Counted from the first letter of the stretch, positions 51,184 through 60,364 are shown. The stretch: DNA of 64,000 bases from Flavobacterium sp. KJJ (GCF_000708595.2 NZ_JARP01000002.1:496001-560000), one strand, 5' to 3'. Numbers and translations: made by a program. Notes: generated by a model from the letters alone, not told the origin.

Positions 51184-51888
51184 ATGCGATTACTTTTTAG
51201 TTGTTTGTTTTTAGTTTCGTTTTTTAATGTGTTCGCACAAGAAGAAACAAAACCTAAAATAGAACCGATTGTAAAAATCGATTCGTTGTATCGTGAAGAT
51301 CAATTTTATTTTACGGTTACCTATAATCTTTTGGCTCAGATTCCTAAAGGATTTAAACAAGATAAATTTTCTGCGGGACTTTCTGCAGGTTTTCTTCGCG
51401 ATATGCCAATCAATAAAAAAAGAACAGTTGCTGTTGCTACAGGTTTGGGATTAAGCTATCAGAATTTCTTTCAAAATATTACGATTTCTAAAGATCAAGC
51501 GGGAGCCATAATTTATGGTGTAAACGATTATAATGAGTTTGTCTCGAATAAATACAGGCAATATTTAGTAGATGTGCCAATTGAGTTTAGATGGAGAAAT
51601 TCTACTTTTGACAGTTATAAATTCTGGAGAATCTATGGCGGCGTAAAACTAAGTTATGTGATTTCAAGCAAATCTCTTTTGAATGATGGCGAGACAACAT
51701 ACAAAATTGTAAATAACCCAGATATCAATAAATTTCAATACGGTGCTTATATTTCAGCAGGTTATAATACCTGGAATGTGTATATGTATTATGGTTTGAA
51801 TCCGTTGTTTAAGGATGTAAAAACAGTTTCTGGAGAAAAATTAGATGTGACTACAATGAATATCGGATTGATTTTTTACATTTTATAA
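51184..51888 (+). CDS. PorT-family outer-membrane beta-barrel protein
   Basis: A 234-residue protein when started at the ATG at 51184 (MRLLFSCLFLVSFFNVFAQ, a clear signal peptide). A TTG at 51154 would add ten residues that spoil the signal, so the ATG is preferred. The rest shows eight-stranded-barrel character ('FYFTVTYNLLAQIPKGF', 'FSAGLSAGFLRDMP', 'YGAYISAGY') and ends in 'MNIGLIFYIL'. It resembles the PorT/porin family of Bacteroidota, not specifically the gliding protein SprT. Its end overlaps the convergent gene by 6 bases. Confidence 0.78.
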   Translation: MRLLFSCLFLVSFFNVFAQEETKPKIEPIVKIDSLYREDQFYFTVTYNLLAQIPKGFKQDKFSAGLSAGFLRDMPINKKRTVAVATGLGLSYQNFFQNITISKDQAGAIIYGVNDYNEFVSNKYRQYLVDVPIEFRWRNSTFDSYKFWRIYGGVKLSYVISSKSLLNDGETTYKIVNNPDINKFQYGAYISAGYNTWNVYMYYGLNPLFKDVKTVSGEKLDVTTMNIGLIFYIL

Positions 51889-52488
51889 CCACAAATACAA
51901 AAACAGCACTTGTGGCAGAACGCCAATTAATAAGCCAAGCATGATTTCTTTTGCAGTATGAGCATTCATTTCTAATCGAGATGAAGCCACGACACCCGTC
52001 ATTAAAATTAAAAACGCCGGCCAATACGGATTTTTCATTTGTAAATGAACATTTAATCCGATTACAAAAATGGCAAAACTACTGATTGCCAACATATGAA
52101 GACTTGCTTTTATCTTAAATAAAGAACAAATCAAAGCTAAAATTGTACTGAATAAAGCTCCTAAAAAGAAAAAATGCAGTTCAGGATAGCGGCTAATTAT
52201 AATGCTTCTTTTTACCAATAAAATATATAAAAAACACTGCAAAATGAGCGGGATTTTTCGTTGAGAAGTTTCCGGAACCATTACAGAACTTAAATGTCCA
52301 GTAGATTTTAGCAAAAGAAAAAACAGCACCGGAACTAAGATCGTAATAATCAGAATTTGAAATAAAACAAAGTATTTTTCTTGATTGGTAAAAACATCTT
52401 CTTTAACAAAAAGATAAAATAAAGTGGCATACATCGAGATAAAAATCGGATGCAGGATATAGGAGAATAAGGGAAGTATTTTTTTCAA
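51883..52488 (-). CDS. Multi-spanning membrane protein, PAP2-like
   Basis: A 201-residue inner-membrane protein with about six hydrophobic helices. The C-terminal 'SSRLEMNAHTAKEIMLG' recalls the last motif of PAP2 phosphatases (SRxxxxxHxxxD), but the Asp is replaced and motifs 1 and 2 are not seen, so activity is doubtful. The gene overlaps the end of the PorT-family gene by 6 bases, tail to tail. Confidence 0.75.
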   Translation of the reverse strand: MKKILPLFSYILHPIFISMYATLFYLFVKEDVFTNQEKYFVLFQILIITILVPVLFFLLLKSTGHLSSVMVPETSQRKIPLILQCFLYILLVKRSIIISRYPELHFFFLGALFSTILALICSLFKIKASLHMLAISSFAIFVIGLNVHLQMKNPYWPAFLILMTGVVASSRLEMNAHTAKEIMLGLLIGVLPQVLFLYLWL

Positions 52489-52512
52489 AACGCTTTATTT
52501 TGTGGTATTCAA

Positions 52513-52520
52513 CAAATATA
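52513..52520 (-). promoter_or_regulatory. -7 element of the PAP2-like gene
   Basis: TATATTTG on the minus strand, 24 bases before the start codon. Confidence 0.45.
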
Positions 52521-52707
52521 ATGAATTATTTTTTTGCCACGAATTTCAGTTTTCTTGGCACAAATTATTTTTTTTTTAATCTGTAAGAACCGTTTAATTG
52601 AGGACAAATATTTTTGAGTTCAATCTATAATGAATAAAAATTAATTAGTGAAAATTTGTGCAATTCTTGGCAAACCTTTTTTTAAATTTGACAAAAAGAA
52701 ATTCTAA

Positions 52708-55179
52708 ATGAGCATAAATTTAAAAAGCCTTATCTCGGTTCTTAATGCCGAATGGATTGGCTCTAACACTGATATTTTTGTAGATCATATTTCGATCGAC
52801 AGCCGTTCATTGCAAAACGGATCAAAAACTTTGTTTATTGCCCTGTCTGGTGTTAATAATGATGCTCATTTGTATATTGATGAACTGATTGAAAAAGGAG
52901 TTCAAAACTTTGTCGTTCAATACATTCCTGAAAATGCTAAGGGAAAAGCTAATTTTTTAGTCGTTAAAAACACTTTGAATGCCTTGCAGCAATTTGCTAG
53001 CTATTATCGTAATTTATTTGATTTTCCTATCATCGGCTTGACCGGAAGCAATGGAAAAACAATTGTAAAAGAATGGCTTAACTTTTTGCTGAGCCCAGAT
53101 TATAATATTATCAGAAGTCCAAAAAGCTATAACTCTCAAGTGGGAGTACCACTATCTGTAATTGCAATAAATGAAAAACATAATTTAGGAATTTTTGAGG
53201 CTGGAATTTCGACGGTTAATGAAATGGACAAGCTTGAAAAAATCATAAAACCTACAATAGGCGTGCTTACTAACATTGGAAGTGCACATGACGAAGGGTT
53301 TTTAAATTTAGTACAAAAGATTGATGAAAAATTACTTTTGTTTAAAGATTGCCCTATAATTATCTATCAAAAAAACGAAGTTGTCAACTCCTGTTTGTCT
53401 CAGTTTACAGCAGAATATATGATGCATCCGCGCAAACTTTTTTCATGGAGTTTTACAGATGAATCTGCAGATGTTTTTATTCTGAATAAAGAAACTAAAA
53501 ATGAAACAACGACTATTCAATATCAATATAAAGAGGAGATTTTTAGTTTAGAAATTCCGTTTAGCGATTCGGCTTCGGTAGAAAATGCTATTTCGTGTTT
53601 GATGGTTTTGCTTCATTTTAAATATGATTTTGCGACGATTCAAAATCGTGTACAAATGTTGTATCCGGTACAAATGCGTTTAGAAGTGAAGAACGGAATC
53701 AACAATTGCAGTATTATTGATGATAGTTACAGTTCTGATTTTCAATCACTGAAAATTGCTCTGGATTTTCTGGAAAGCCAGCAGAAAAAGAATGCCACTA
53801 AAACCGTGATTTTGTCGGATATTTTTCAGAGTGGCTTTTCAAATGAAGAATTGTATTCTAAGGTGGCACAGTTAATTTCTGATAATAAAATAAACCGCGT
53901 AATAGGTATTGGAGCTACTATTTCTTCTTTCAAAGCTAAATTTTCGAACAGTATAATGTTTCATAATACTGCCGAATTTATAAGTCAAATAGAAAGCTTA
54001 AATTTTAATAACGAGACAATTTTGATAAAAGGAGCAAGGTCATTTCAGTTTGAAGAAATTGTTGCTTTGCTTGAAGAAAAAACACATGAAACCGTTCTCG
54101 AAATCAACTTAGATTCTATAAGTCATAATTTAAATTACTACAAATCAAAATTGGCCAATGATGTGAAAATCATGGTTATGGTGAAAGCTTTTGGATATGG
54201 AAATGGAGGTTTGGAAATTGCAAAATTACTCGAACATCATAAAGTAGATTATTTGGGTGTGGCTTTCGCCGATGAAGGAATCTCGCTGAAAAATGGCGGA
54301 ATAAAATTGCCTATTATGGTGCTGAATCCAGAATCGACAAGTTTTCCTTCTATTATTCAATACCAATTAGAACCGGAAATTTACAGTATAAAAGGATTAA
54401 ATGCCTTTTTGAAAATTGCTAGAGAAAAGAATCTGAAAGATTTTCCGATTCATATTAAACTTGATACCGGAATGCATCGTTTGGGTTTTGAAGAAAATAC
54501 AATTGAAGAATTAATTAAAACTTTAATAGACAATACGACGGTTAAGGTAAAAAGTGTTTTGTCGCATTTGGCTACAAGTGATGATTTGAATCATTATGAT
54601 TTTGTAATTTCTCAGATTAATCTATTTGAAAAATTATCTTCAAAACTAATCTCTGAGTTAAATATTAATCCGATTCGTCATATTTTAAATACATCTGGAA
54701 TTAGTAATTTTCCGAGCGCACAATATAATATGGTGCGTTTAGGAATTGGTTTATATGGAGTTTCGAATGATCCATTGGAACAAAAATATTTGGAAAATGT
54801 TGGAACATTAAAATCAATAATTTCGCAGGTTCGTACAATTCCGTCTGGAGACAGTGTGGGTTATGGACGAAGGTTTATGGCTGAAAAAGAAACTAAAATT
54901 GCGACAATTCCAATTGGTTATGCGGATGGAATATCGAGATTATGGGGGAATCAGGTTGGTTTTGTAACGATTAAAAATCAGAAAGCTTTTATCGTAGGAA
55001 GTGTTTGTATGGATATGCTGATGGTTGATGTCAGTAATATTGATTGTAAAGAAGGTGATTCAGTAATTATTTTCGGCGAAAGCCCAACGGTAATTGAAAT
55101 GGCCGAGGCGCTTAAAACCATTCCGTATGAAATTATGGCGAGTATCTCACAGCGAGTAAAACGGGTATTTTTTAGGTAA
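52708..55179 (+). CDS. murF-alr: Bifunctional MurF ligase / alanine racemase
   Basis: An 823-residue fusion acting in peptidoglycan synthesis. The N-terminal half (1 to about 450) is UDP-MurNAc-tripeptide:D-Ala-D-Ala ligase, with the ATP loop 'GSNGKT' (113-118). The C-terminal half (about 455-823) is PLP alanine racemase, with catalytic Lys493 (MVKAFGYG) and Tyr719 (VGYGRRF). The racemase thus makes D-Ala next to the enzyme that consumes D-Ala-D-Ala. This fusion is known in Bacteroidota. mscL follows after 67 bases on the same strand. Confidence 0.95.
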   Translation: MSINLKSLISVLNAEWIGSNTDIFVDHISIDSRSLQNGSKTLFIALSGVNNDAHLYIDELIEKGVQNFVVQYIPENAKGKANFLVVKNTLNALQQFASYYRNLFDFPIIGLTGSNGKTIVKEWLNFLLSPDYNIIRSPKSYNSQVGVPLSVIAINEKHNLGIFEAGISTVNEMDKLEKIIKPTIGVLTNIGSAHDEGFLNLVQKIDEKLLLFKDCPIIIYQKNEVVNSCLSQFTAEYMMHPRKLFSWSFTDESADVFILNKETKNETTTIQYQYKEEIFSLEIPFSDSASVENAISCLMVLLHFKYDFATIQNRVQMLYPVQMRLEVKNGINNCSIIDDSYSSDFQSLKIALDFLESQQKKNATKTVILSDIFQSGFSNEELYSKVAQLISDNKINRVIGIGATISSFKAKFSNSIMFHNTAEFISQIESLNFNNETILIKGARSFQFEEIVALLEEKTHETVLEINLDSISHNLNYYKSKLANDVKIMVMVKAFGYGNGGLEIAKLLEHHKVDYLGVAFADEGISLKNGGIKLPIMVLNPESTSFPSIIQYQLEPEIYSIKGLNAFLKIAREKNLKDFPIHIKLDTGMHRLGFEENTIEELIKTLIDNTTVKVKSVLSHLATSDDLNHYDFVISQINLFEKLSSKLISELNINPIRHILNTSGISNFPSAQYNMVRLGIGLYGVSNDPLEQKYLENVGTLKSIISQVRTIPSGDSVGYGRRFMAEKETKIATIPIGYADGISRLWGNQVGFVTIKNQKAFIVGSVCMDMLMVDVSNIDCKEGDSVIIFGESPTVIEMAEALKTIPYEIMASISQRVKRVFFR

Positions 55180-55246
55180 TTCTTTAGAAATTATAGAGAA
55201 AATTTCTTATTTTCGATAAAATAAATTTAATCTAAAAGAAACAATT

Positions 55247-55630
55247 ATGAGTATACTTTCGGAATTTAAGGAATTTGCAATGAAAGGCAACGTGGTCGAT
55301 TTGGCTGTCGGTGTAATTATTGGAGCTGCTTTTGGTAAAATTGTAACCTCATTAATTGAGAATGTAATTACACCATTGATATTGAAACCGGCATTAGATG
55401 CTGCTCATTTATCAAAAATCGAAGATCTTACTGCTTTTGGAGGTGTTAAATATGGCTTATTTATTTCGGCTGTAATTAACTTTATAATTGTGGCTTTTGT
55501 TTTGTTCTTAATCATTAAAGGAATAAACAATCTTAAAAAGAAAGAAGTGCCGCCACCTGCTGCGCCGGCAGGACCAACACAGGAAGAATTATTGATCCAG
55601 ATTAGAGATCTTTTAAAAAATAAACAATAA
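55247..55630 (+). CDS. mscL: Large-conductance mechanosensitive channel
   Basis: A 127-residue inner-membrane channel that opens under osmotic downshock. Signature 'FKEFAMKGNVVDLAVGVIIG' in the first helix (quoted to 20 residues), with 'AAFGKIVTSLI' after it, and the second helix 'LFISAVINFIIVAFVLFLII'. The C-terminal cytoplasmic bundle 'EELLIQIRDLLKNK' is intact. Length is normal. A terminator follows. Confidence 0.95.
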   Translation: MSILSEFKEFAMKGNVVDLAVGVIIGAAFGKIVTSLIENVITPLILKPALDAAHLSKIEDLTAFGGVKYGLFISAVINFIIVAFVLFLIIKGINNLKKKEVPPPAAPAGPTQEELLIQIRDLLKNKQ

Positions 55631-55660
55631 TATAATATACCGCTGCACTAAGTCTAACTT

Positions 55661-55690
55661 AACCGCTTCTTGAATGAGGCGGTTTTTTTA
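55661..55690 (+). terminator. Terminator of mscL
   Basis: A 9-bp stem (aaccgcttc, 55661-55669; partner 55676-55684 with one G-T pair), loop ttgaat, then seven Ts. Confidence 0.88.
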
Positions 55691-55734
55691 TTTTTGTTTG
55701 TTTTGTAACATTTTGTTATTTTTTGTGAATCGTC

Positions 55735-55764
55735 TTGTTTTGATTTTTATTATGTATACTTTTG
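55735..55764 (+). promoter_or_regulatory. Promoter of asd
   Basis: TTG at 55735-55737, 19 bases, TACTTTTG at 55757-55764; 38 bases before the start codon. One of the best matches to the -33/-7 consensus in this window. Confidence 0.65.
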
Positions 55765-55802
55765 CAGAGTAATTTAGATTAATTCATACTAAAAATATAA
55801 AA

Positions 55803-56792
55803 ATGAGAATAGCGGTTGTAGGTGCCACTGGTATGGTTGGCGAGATAATGCTTAAAGTTTTAGCGGAAAGAAATTTCCCTGTAACAGAGTTGATTCCTGT
55901 TGCTTCTGAAAAATCAGTAGGAAAAGAAATTGAATTTAAAGGTCAAAAATATAAAGTAGTTGGGTTACAAACAGCAGTTGATTTAAAAGCTGATATTGCA
56001 GTTTTCTCAGCGGGCGGTGATACGTCATTAGAATGGGCTCCAAAATTTGCTGCAGCCGGAACAACAGTTATTGATAACTCATCTGCTTGGAGAATGGATC
56101 CGACTAAAAAATTAATCGTTCCAGAAATCAATGCTGATACTCTTACAAGTGCTGATAAAATTATTGCAAATCCAAACTGTTCAACTATTCAGATGGTCTT
56201 GACATTGGCTCCTTTGCACAGAAAATACAATATCAAAAGAATTATTGTTTCTACTTATCAGTCAATTACTGGAACTGGTGTAAAAGCGGTTAGACAGTTA
56301 GAAAACGAATATGCTGGAATTCAGGGAGAAATGGCTTATAAATATCCAATTCACAGAAATGCAATTCCACAATGTGACAGTTTTGAAGAAAACGGATACA
56401 CTAAAGAAGAAATGAAATTAGTTCGTGAAACTCAAAAAATTCTAGGTGATAACACGATTAGAGTTACAGCTACTGCAGTTCGTGTGCCAGTTGTAGGCGG
56501 ACATAGCGAAGCTGTGAATGTTGAGTTTACAAATGATTTTGATGTAAATGAAGTTCGCGAAATTCTACACCATACAGATGGAGTGGTGGTGCAAGATAAT
56601 TTAGATACTTTTACTTACCCAATGCCATTATATGCCGAAGGTAAAAATGATGTTTTTGTTGGAAGAATTCGTCGTGACGAAAGCCAGCCAAACACCCTAA
56701 ACATGTGGATTGTTGCTGATAACCTAAGAAAAGGTGCTGCAACAAACACCATTCAAATCGCTGAATATTTGATTAAAGCTGGTTTAGTATAA
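55803..56792 (+). CDS. asd: Aspartate-semialdehyde dehydrogenase
   Basis: A 329-residue NADP enzyme that reduces aspartyl phosphate to aspartate semialdehyde, the branch point to lysine, diaminopimelate, threonine and methionine. Motifs: 'VVGATGMVGEIML' (NADP loop), 'NPNCSTIQM' with catalytic Cys126, and 'RVPVVGGHSEAV' with the catalytic His. Length is normal. Its own promoter and terminator frame the gene. Confidence 0.96.
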   Translation: MRIAVVGATGMVGEIMLKVLAERNFPVTELIPVASEKSVGKEIEFKGQKYKVVGLQTAVDLKADIAVFSAGGDTSLEWAPKFAAAGTTVIDNSSAWRMDPTKKLIVPEINADTLTSADKIIANPNCSTIQMVLTLAPLHRKYNIKRIIVSTYQSITGTGVKAVRQLENEYAGIQGEMAYKYPIHRNAIPQCDSFEENGYTKEEMKLVRETQKILGDNTIRVTATAVRVPVVGGHSEAVNVEFTNDFDVNEVREILHHTDGVVVQDNLDTFTYPMPLYAEGKNDVFVGRIRRDESQPNTLNMWIVADNLRKGAATNTIQIAEYLIKAGLV

Positions 56793-56820
56793 TTAGAGGT
56801 TAAAGAAAATTGTTATAAAG

Positions 56821-56859
56821 AAAAAGCCGTAATTGCAGAAATGTAATTACGGCTTTTTT
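56821..56859 (+). terminator. Terminator of asd
   Basis: A 14-bp stem (aaaaagccgtaatt, 56821-56834; partner 56845-56858) with a 10-base loop and T run. It also carries a T-rich end on the minus strand and so may serve the convergent lipoprotein genes. Confidence 0.9.
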
Positions 56860-56880
56860 GATTTTAATTGAAGTTAAAAC

Positions 56881-57429
56881 CTATTTCTTTTTCATTAATT
56901 CTTCTGCACAATTCTTTCCAATTTTTTGAACCAAATCACCATTTTTTGGATCTTGTAAATCTGCAGGGCCGATATTTTGTTCTTTCAATTTAGAAATAGC
57001 ACAATCTGCAATAAAAGAAGCTTTTTCGTTGCTTAGACCAGTACGAACAAAACCATCTTTTAAAATTGCTTTATATTTTTCTTCAGTATTTGAATCCCAG
57101 CTATTTTTTACTTCAGATTTAGATAGCGTTTTGCATTTTACGAATGATTCTTGTGCACATTCTTTTCCCATGAGCATAACCATTATCGAAGTTTCGGGTG
57201 TTTGTGCGTCATTCGGTTTTAAATTTTTACTTTTCATTTTCTCAAGAACACAATCAGAAACATAAACGATCTGATCTTCAGAGAATATACCTTTTCCTGC
57301 GCTTTGTAAACTGTCTTTAAAAGCTTTTTTGAATTCGGTTTCTTTTTCTGGCGTCCATTCATTTTTATTGCACGACAATAAGGAGACAGCCATTAAGGTA
57401 ATGCTGATGTAGTTTAGGAATTTGTTCAT
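56881..57429 (-). CDS. Tandem-duplicated lipoprotein, downstream copy
   Basis: A 182-residue protein with lipobox SLLSC (Cys20), then 'NKNEWTPEKE'. It is built of two internal repeats of about 75 residues: one beginning WTPEKETEFKKAF and holding 'YVSDCVLEKMKSKNL', the other beginning WDSNTEEKYKAIL and holding 'FIADCAISKLKEQNI'. Each has a conserved Cys pair (SDC...KEC; ADC...KNC). The first about 70 residues are nearly identical to the neighbouring gene 57431-57985, whereas the second half differs. It starts 1 base after that gene's stop. Function unknown; periplasmic, membrane-anchored. Confidence 0.85.
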   Translation of the reverse strand: MNKFLNYISITLMAVSLLSCNKNEWTPEKETEFKKAFKDSLQSAGKGIFSEDQIVYVSDCVLEKMKSKNLKPNDAQTPETSIMVMLMGKECAQESFVKCKTLSKSEVKNSWDSNTEEKYKAILKDGFVRTGLSNEKASFIADCAISKLKEQNIGPADLQDPKNGDLVQKIGKNCAEELMKKK

Positions 57430-57430
57430 T

Positions 57431-57985
57431 TTAGTTGTTCATTTTAGTTGTTTTTTGTAATTGTTCCGAGCAGTACGTTCCGTTTTTTAGAATGACATCC
57501 TTATAATTAGGATCATTTAAATCTGCCAGACTTACATTTTGCCTCATTAAATAATAAGCGGTACAATCAGCAATGACTGATGCTTGTTCGCTTTTTAAAC
57601 CGTTTTCAAGAAAAATATTTTTTACAGTAGCCTTATATAATTTGTGGATTTCTGGATTCCAAACTTTTGCTACATCAGCGTTAGTCAATGTATTTATAAA
57701 CGAGTTTTTAGCACACTCAGCTTCCATCTTTTTTATCATTTCTACATTTTCAGGTTTCTTAGCATCATCTTGGTTTAAATTTTTACTTTTCATTTTCTCA
57801 AGAACACAATCAGAAACATAAACGATCTGATCTTCAGAGAATATACCTTTTCCTGCGCTTTGTAAACTGTCTTTGAATGCCTTTTTGAATTCGGTTTCTT
57901 TTTCTGGCGTCCATTCATTTTTATTGCACGAGAATAAGGCGACAGCCATTAAGGTAATACTGATGTAGTTTAGAAATTTGTTCAT
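57431..57985 (-). CDS. Tandem-duplicated lipoprotein, upstream copy
   Basis: A 184-residue protein with lipobox ALFSC (Cys20). The same two-repeat structure holds: 'YVSDCVLEKMKSKNL' in the first repeat and 'VIADCTAYYLMRQNV' in the second, with Cys pairs kept. The second repeat is as different from that of the neighbour as from its own first repeat. It is the first gene of the pair; a -7 element lies at 58040-58047. Function unknown. Confidence 0.85.
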   Translation of the reverse strand: MNKFLNYISITLMAVALFSCNKNEWTPEKETEFKKAFKDSLQSAGKGIFSEDQIVYVSDCVLEKMKSKNLNQDDAKKPENVEMIKKMEAECAKNSFINTLTNADVAKVWNPEIHKLYKATVKNIFLENGLKSEQASVIADCTAYYLMRQNVSLADLNDPNYKDVILKNGTYCSEQLQKTTKMNN

Positions 57986-58039
57986 TTTATTTAAGATTTT
58001 ATGGATTAGCTAGAGAAATAAATTCTCTTTAAAATTTTG

Positions 58040-58047
58040 CAAAAGTA
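58040..58047 (-). promoter_or_regulatory. -7 element of the lipoprotein pair
   Basis: TACTTTTG on the minus strand, 54 bases before the start codon at 57985; the -33 spacing is poor. Confidence 0.4.
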
Positions 58048-58170
58048 TTTTATACTTATAAACAAGGCTAGTCTTAAAAGACATAATAATGATACGATAG
58101 GGTAGTTTTAAAGAATTAAGCTTTCGAAGATGCAGTAATGTAATTACAGTTTTTATGCACTTTTTTATGG

Positions 58171-58178
58171 TATATTTG
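58171..58178 (+). promoter_or_regulatory. -7 element of the 58200 gene
   Basis: TATATTTG (TAnnTTTG), 21 bases before the ATG at 58200. Confidence 0.45.
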
Positions 58179-58199
58179 ATTTGGATTTGACTTAAAGAA

Positions 58200-58883
58200 A
58201 TGAAACATATAGACCTAGAATATATAGCAACGAATTATATTGAGTTTGAAGAAGTAATTAGAGAAGCAAATATCTCTTCAGATAAACTAAATGAGTTAAT
58301 TGAAAGTAAGCTTGTTCCGGAGGCTTCTTATAGTATAAAATCAGATATTACAATTCGTTCTTCCTTAAATGATAGTTTTAAAGTTACTATTGAAAGAAAG
58401 TATTTTCATCCAAGTGTTTTACAGCTTATAAAAGATAATGAGAATCTGAATTCTGAAAGTTTCAAAATGACATTCAAGGAAAATTTGTTGACAAATTTGA
58501 AAAACCATGCTTACAAAACATTTGCATATGGAAATGTTTTTGAGGAAAACGGGAAGCTAAATGAACAAAAAGCAAATATTGCTATTGAGGAAGAATGGAA
58601 TTATTTCTGTCAGGGAATCTACGGAATCTGCACTTTGAATAATAATGAAAATGACATTATTGAAAAGGAAATTGCCATAAAGAGAATTTTGGATTTCATA
58701 GAAAAGAAATCAGCGTCTTTATCAAATGATGAAAAAATTGAGCTCGAAAAACTCAACGCCGAATTTAATAAAGCAACAAGTAATTTTGCGCCTTATCAGC
58801 GAGAATTAAGCAGTAGAGGAAAATATTTGGATAAGTTATTAAGAGCGTTTTCGTTGGATAATTTGATTAAAAAAGAGTATTAA
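58200..58883 (+). CDS. Unrecognised cytoplasmic protein, possibly DUF6058-like
   Basis: A 227-residue protein with no signal peptide or membrane helix. The N-terminus 'IDLEYIATNYIEFEEVIREA' followed by 'LNELIESKLVPEASYSI' resembles the pattern of DUF6058 proteins (short helix, then Pro-x-x-Ser-Tyr), but the match rests on memory of the pattern. The rest is helical and charged, with one 'CQGIYGIC' cysteine pair near residue 140. It stands alone between its own -7 element and a terminator. A function in natural-product chemistry has been attached to the DUF6058 name; nothing here supports it. Confidence 0.6.
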   Translation: MKHIDLEYIATNYIEFEEVIREANISSDKLNELIESKLVPEASYSIKSDITIRSSLNDSFKVTIERKYFHPSVLQLIKDNENLNSESFKMTFKENLLTNLKNHAYKTFAYGNVFEENGKLNEQKANIAIEEEWNYFCQGIYGICTLNNNENDIIEKEIAIKRILDFIEKKSASLSNDEKIELEKLNAEFNKATSNFAPYQRELSSRGKYLDKLLRAFSLDNLIKKEY

Positions 58884-58894
58884 TTATAGGATAT

Positions 58895-58929
58895 AAAAAA
58901 AGCGAGAACATTTAAATTCTCGCTTTTTC
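58895..58929. terminator. Bidirectional terminator between convergent genes
   Basis: An 8-bp stem (agcgagaa, 58901-58908; complement 58917-58924), preceded by an A run and followed by a T run, serving both 58200-58883 and the ferredoxin gene. Confidence 0.88.
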
Positions 58930-58934
58930 TTATC

Positions 58935-59252
58935 TTAATATTCCGGAGCCAGTTCTAATTCCAGCCCTTCTAATTCTGTAGTAATTGGAATCTGACAGCC
59001 TAAACGACTATTAGATTTAACATAAAACGCTTCCGAAAGCATGGCTTCTTCTTCATCACCCATTTCAGGTAATGCAACGTCATTAAGAACATAACACTGG
59101 CAAGAGGCACACATGGCCATTCCGCCACAGGTTCCTTCAACAGGAAGTTCGTATGCTTTGCATAACTCCATTATATTCATTGCCATATCAGTTGGAGCTT
59201 GTAATTCGTGTATAACTCCTTCTCGATCCTTAATCTTTATTAATACATCCAT
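58935..59252 (-). CDS. 2Fe-2S ferredoxin (adrenodoxin type)
   Basis: A 105-residue ferredoxin. Cluster ligands Cys42, Cys48, Cys51 ('TCGGMAMCASC') and Cys86 ('RLGCQI') match the adrenodoxin/Fdx type used in Fe-S assembly and electron transfer to oxygenases. An extra Cys53 follows the third ligand. Downstream of a secreted hypothetical protein, and near nifU-like and mrp genes, which suggests service in cluster assembly. Confidence 0.93.
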   Translation of the reverse strand: MDVLIKIKDREGVIHELQAPTDMAMNIMELCKAYELPVEGTCGGMAMCASCQCYVLNDVALPEMGDEEEAMLSEAFYVKSNSRLGCQIPITTELEGLELELAPEY

Positions 59253-59312
59253 TTTAATTATTTGGAATTTTATGGGTTAGGATTTAATAACGTGAAAAAA
59301 CCCTTGTTTTTA

Positions 59313-59795
59313 TTAACTGGTTGGTTTTATGCTAAATGCGAATTCTTTTCTTTTGTTTTCTTTCAGGTGCATTTTTACACCAAGTATGTTGCCTCCTTTT
59401 TCTAGCAACGTAACAACAGCTATAACAGAATAATAATCTTTATTGGCCTGAAAGATTAATGTTCCTTCGTAAGTTGAATTAACAACTCCTTGTTTATCTG
59501 TCGTCGCAGAAAGTTTTCTTGGATGTGTAAATTCAGCTGTACTATAAGTTGCCTTGTTTGAAAATTTTGCTTTTCCTTCGGCAAAATCATATAAGAAATC
59601 ATAATTTCCAATTCTTAAAGTGCCTTCTTCACTATTTGCAGTAGTGTTAAAAACAATTTGTCCTGAATATTCGAAATCGGACCATTCTTCTGATTCACTT
59701 ACCCAAGCTTTATCAACAATAAGAGTCTGTGTTTGCTGTGCGTAATTGGCTGACACGAAAAACAGCAGTAAAAATAGAGCGTAATAGTTCTTCAT
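59313..59795 (-). CDS. Secreted protein of unknown function
   Basis: A 160-residue protein with signal peptide MKNYYALFLLLFFVSANYA. The mature part is beta-rich ('WSDFEYSGQIVFNTTANSEE', 'STYEGTLIFQANKDYYSV'), resembling a small lipocalin-like or beta-sandwich fold. No cysteine and no family match that I recognise. It is separated from the ferredoxin gene by 60 bases and has its own -7 element. Confidence 0.7.
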   Translation of the reverse strand: MKNYYALFLLLFFVSANYAQQTQTLIVDKAWVSESEEWSDFEYSGQIVFNTTANSEEGTLRIGNYDFLYDFAEGKAKFSNKATYSTAEFTHPRKLSATTDKQGVVNSTYEGTLIFQANKDYYSVIAVVTLLEKGGNILGVKMHLKENKRKEFAFSIKPTS

Positions 59796-59820
59796 AATTT
59801 AGGATTAAAGGGTTATTTTA

Positions 59821-59828
59821 CAAATTTA
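59821..59828 (-). promoter_or_regulatory. -7 element of the secreted-protein gene
   Basis: TAAATTTG on the minus strand, 25 bases before the start codon. Confidence 0.4.
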
Positions 59829-60006
59829 GGTTAATTATATAATAATTCCTTAACTTAAACTCTTAAAACTTTATATCCTTTTTTGTTAAATCTTCAATGT
59901 TTACGCTTATTCTACACATTTTTCTTAAGATTTTTAAAACAAACAAGCAAAAGAGCTATTATTCTTGTTAATAATCTAAACGTCTAAAATGAGAAGAACA
60001 TTTTTT

Positions 60007-60246
60007 TTACATAATGTTCACCACAGTTTCAATCTGTGGAGCATATTTTTTTATTGTTGTTTCAACTCCAGCTTTTAGAGTCATTTGGTTTACACTGCAG
60101 CTTATGCACGCTCCTTCTAAACGAACTTTAACATGCTTATCATCATCTATAGAGATAAGTGTAATATCGCCTCCATCAGAATTTAAAAAAGGTCTGATTT
60201 CGTCTAATGCAAGTAATACATTGCTAGTTAATTCTTCTGTTGTCAT
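60007..60246 (-). CDS. NifU-like Fe-S scaffold domain protein
   Basis: A 79-residue protein equal to the C-terminal NifU domain alone. 'FLNSDGGDITLISI' and the cluster-binding pair 'GACISCSVNQMTLK' (CxxC) are intact. It would accept and pass on Fe-S clusters as a homodimer. It is 118 bases downstream of mrp on the same strand, probably in one operon. Confidence 0.92.
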   Translation of the reverse strand: MTTEELTSNVLLALDEIRPFLNSDGGDITLISIDDDKHVKVRLEGACISCSVNQMTLKAGVETTIKKYAPQIETVVNIM

Positions 60247-60364
60247 AATATTTTATCAATTAGAAAATTAGTCAATTAGATAAGTAGAAAATTCACTTTG
60301 AAGTAAAAATTATCTCATTATCTAATTATCAAATTATCTCATTAGTCTTATCTCAATTATCTAA

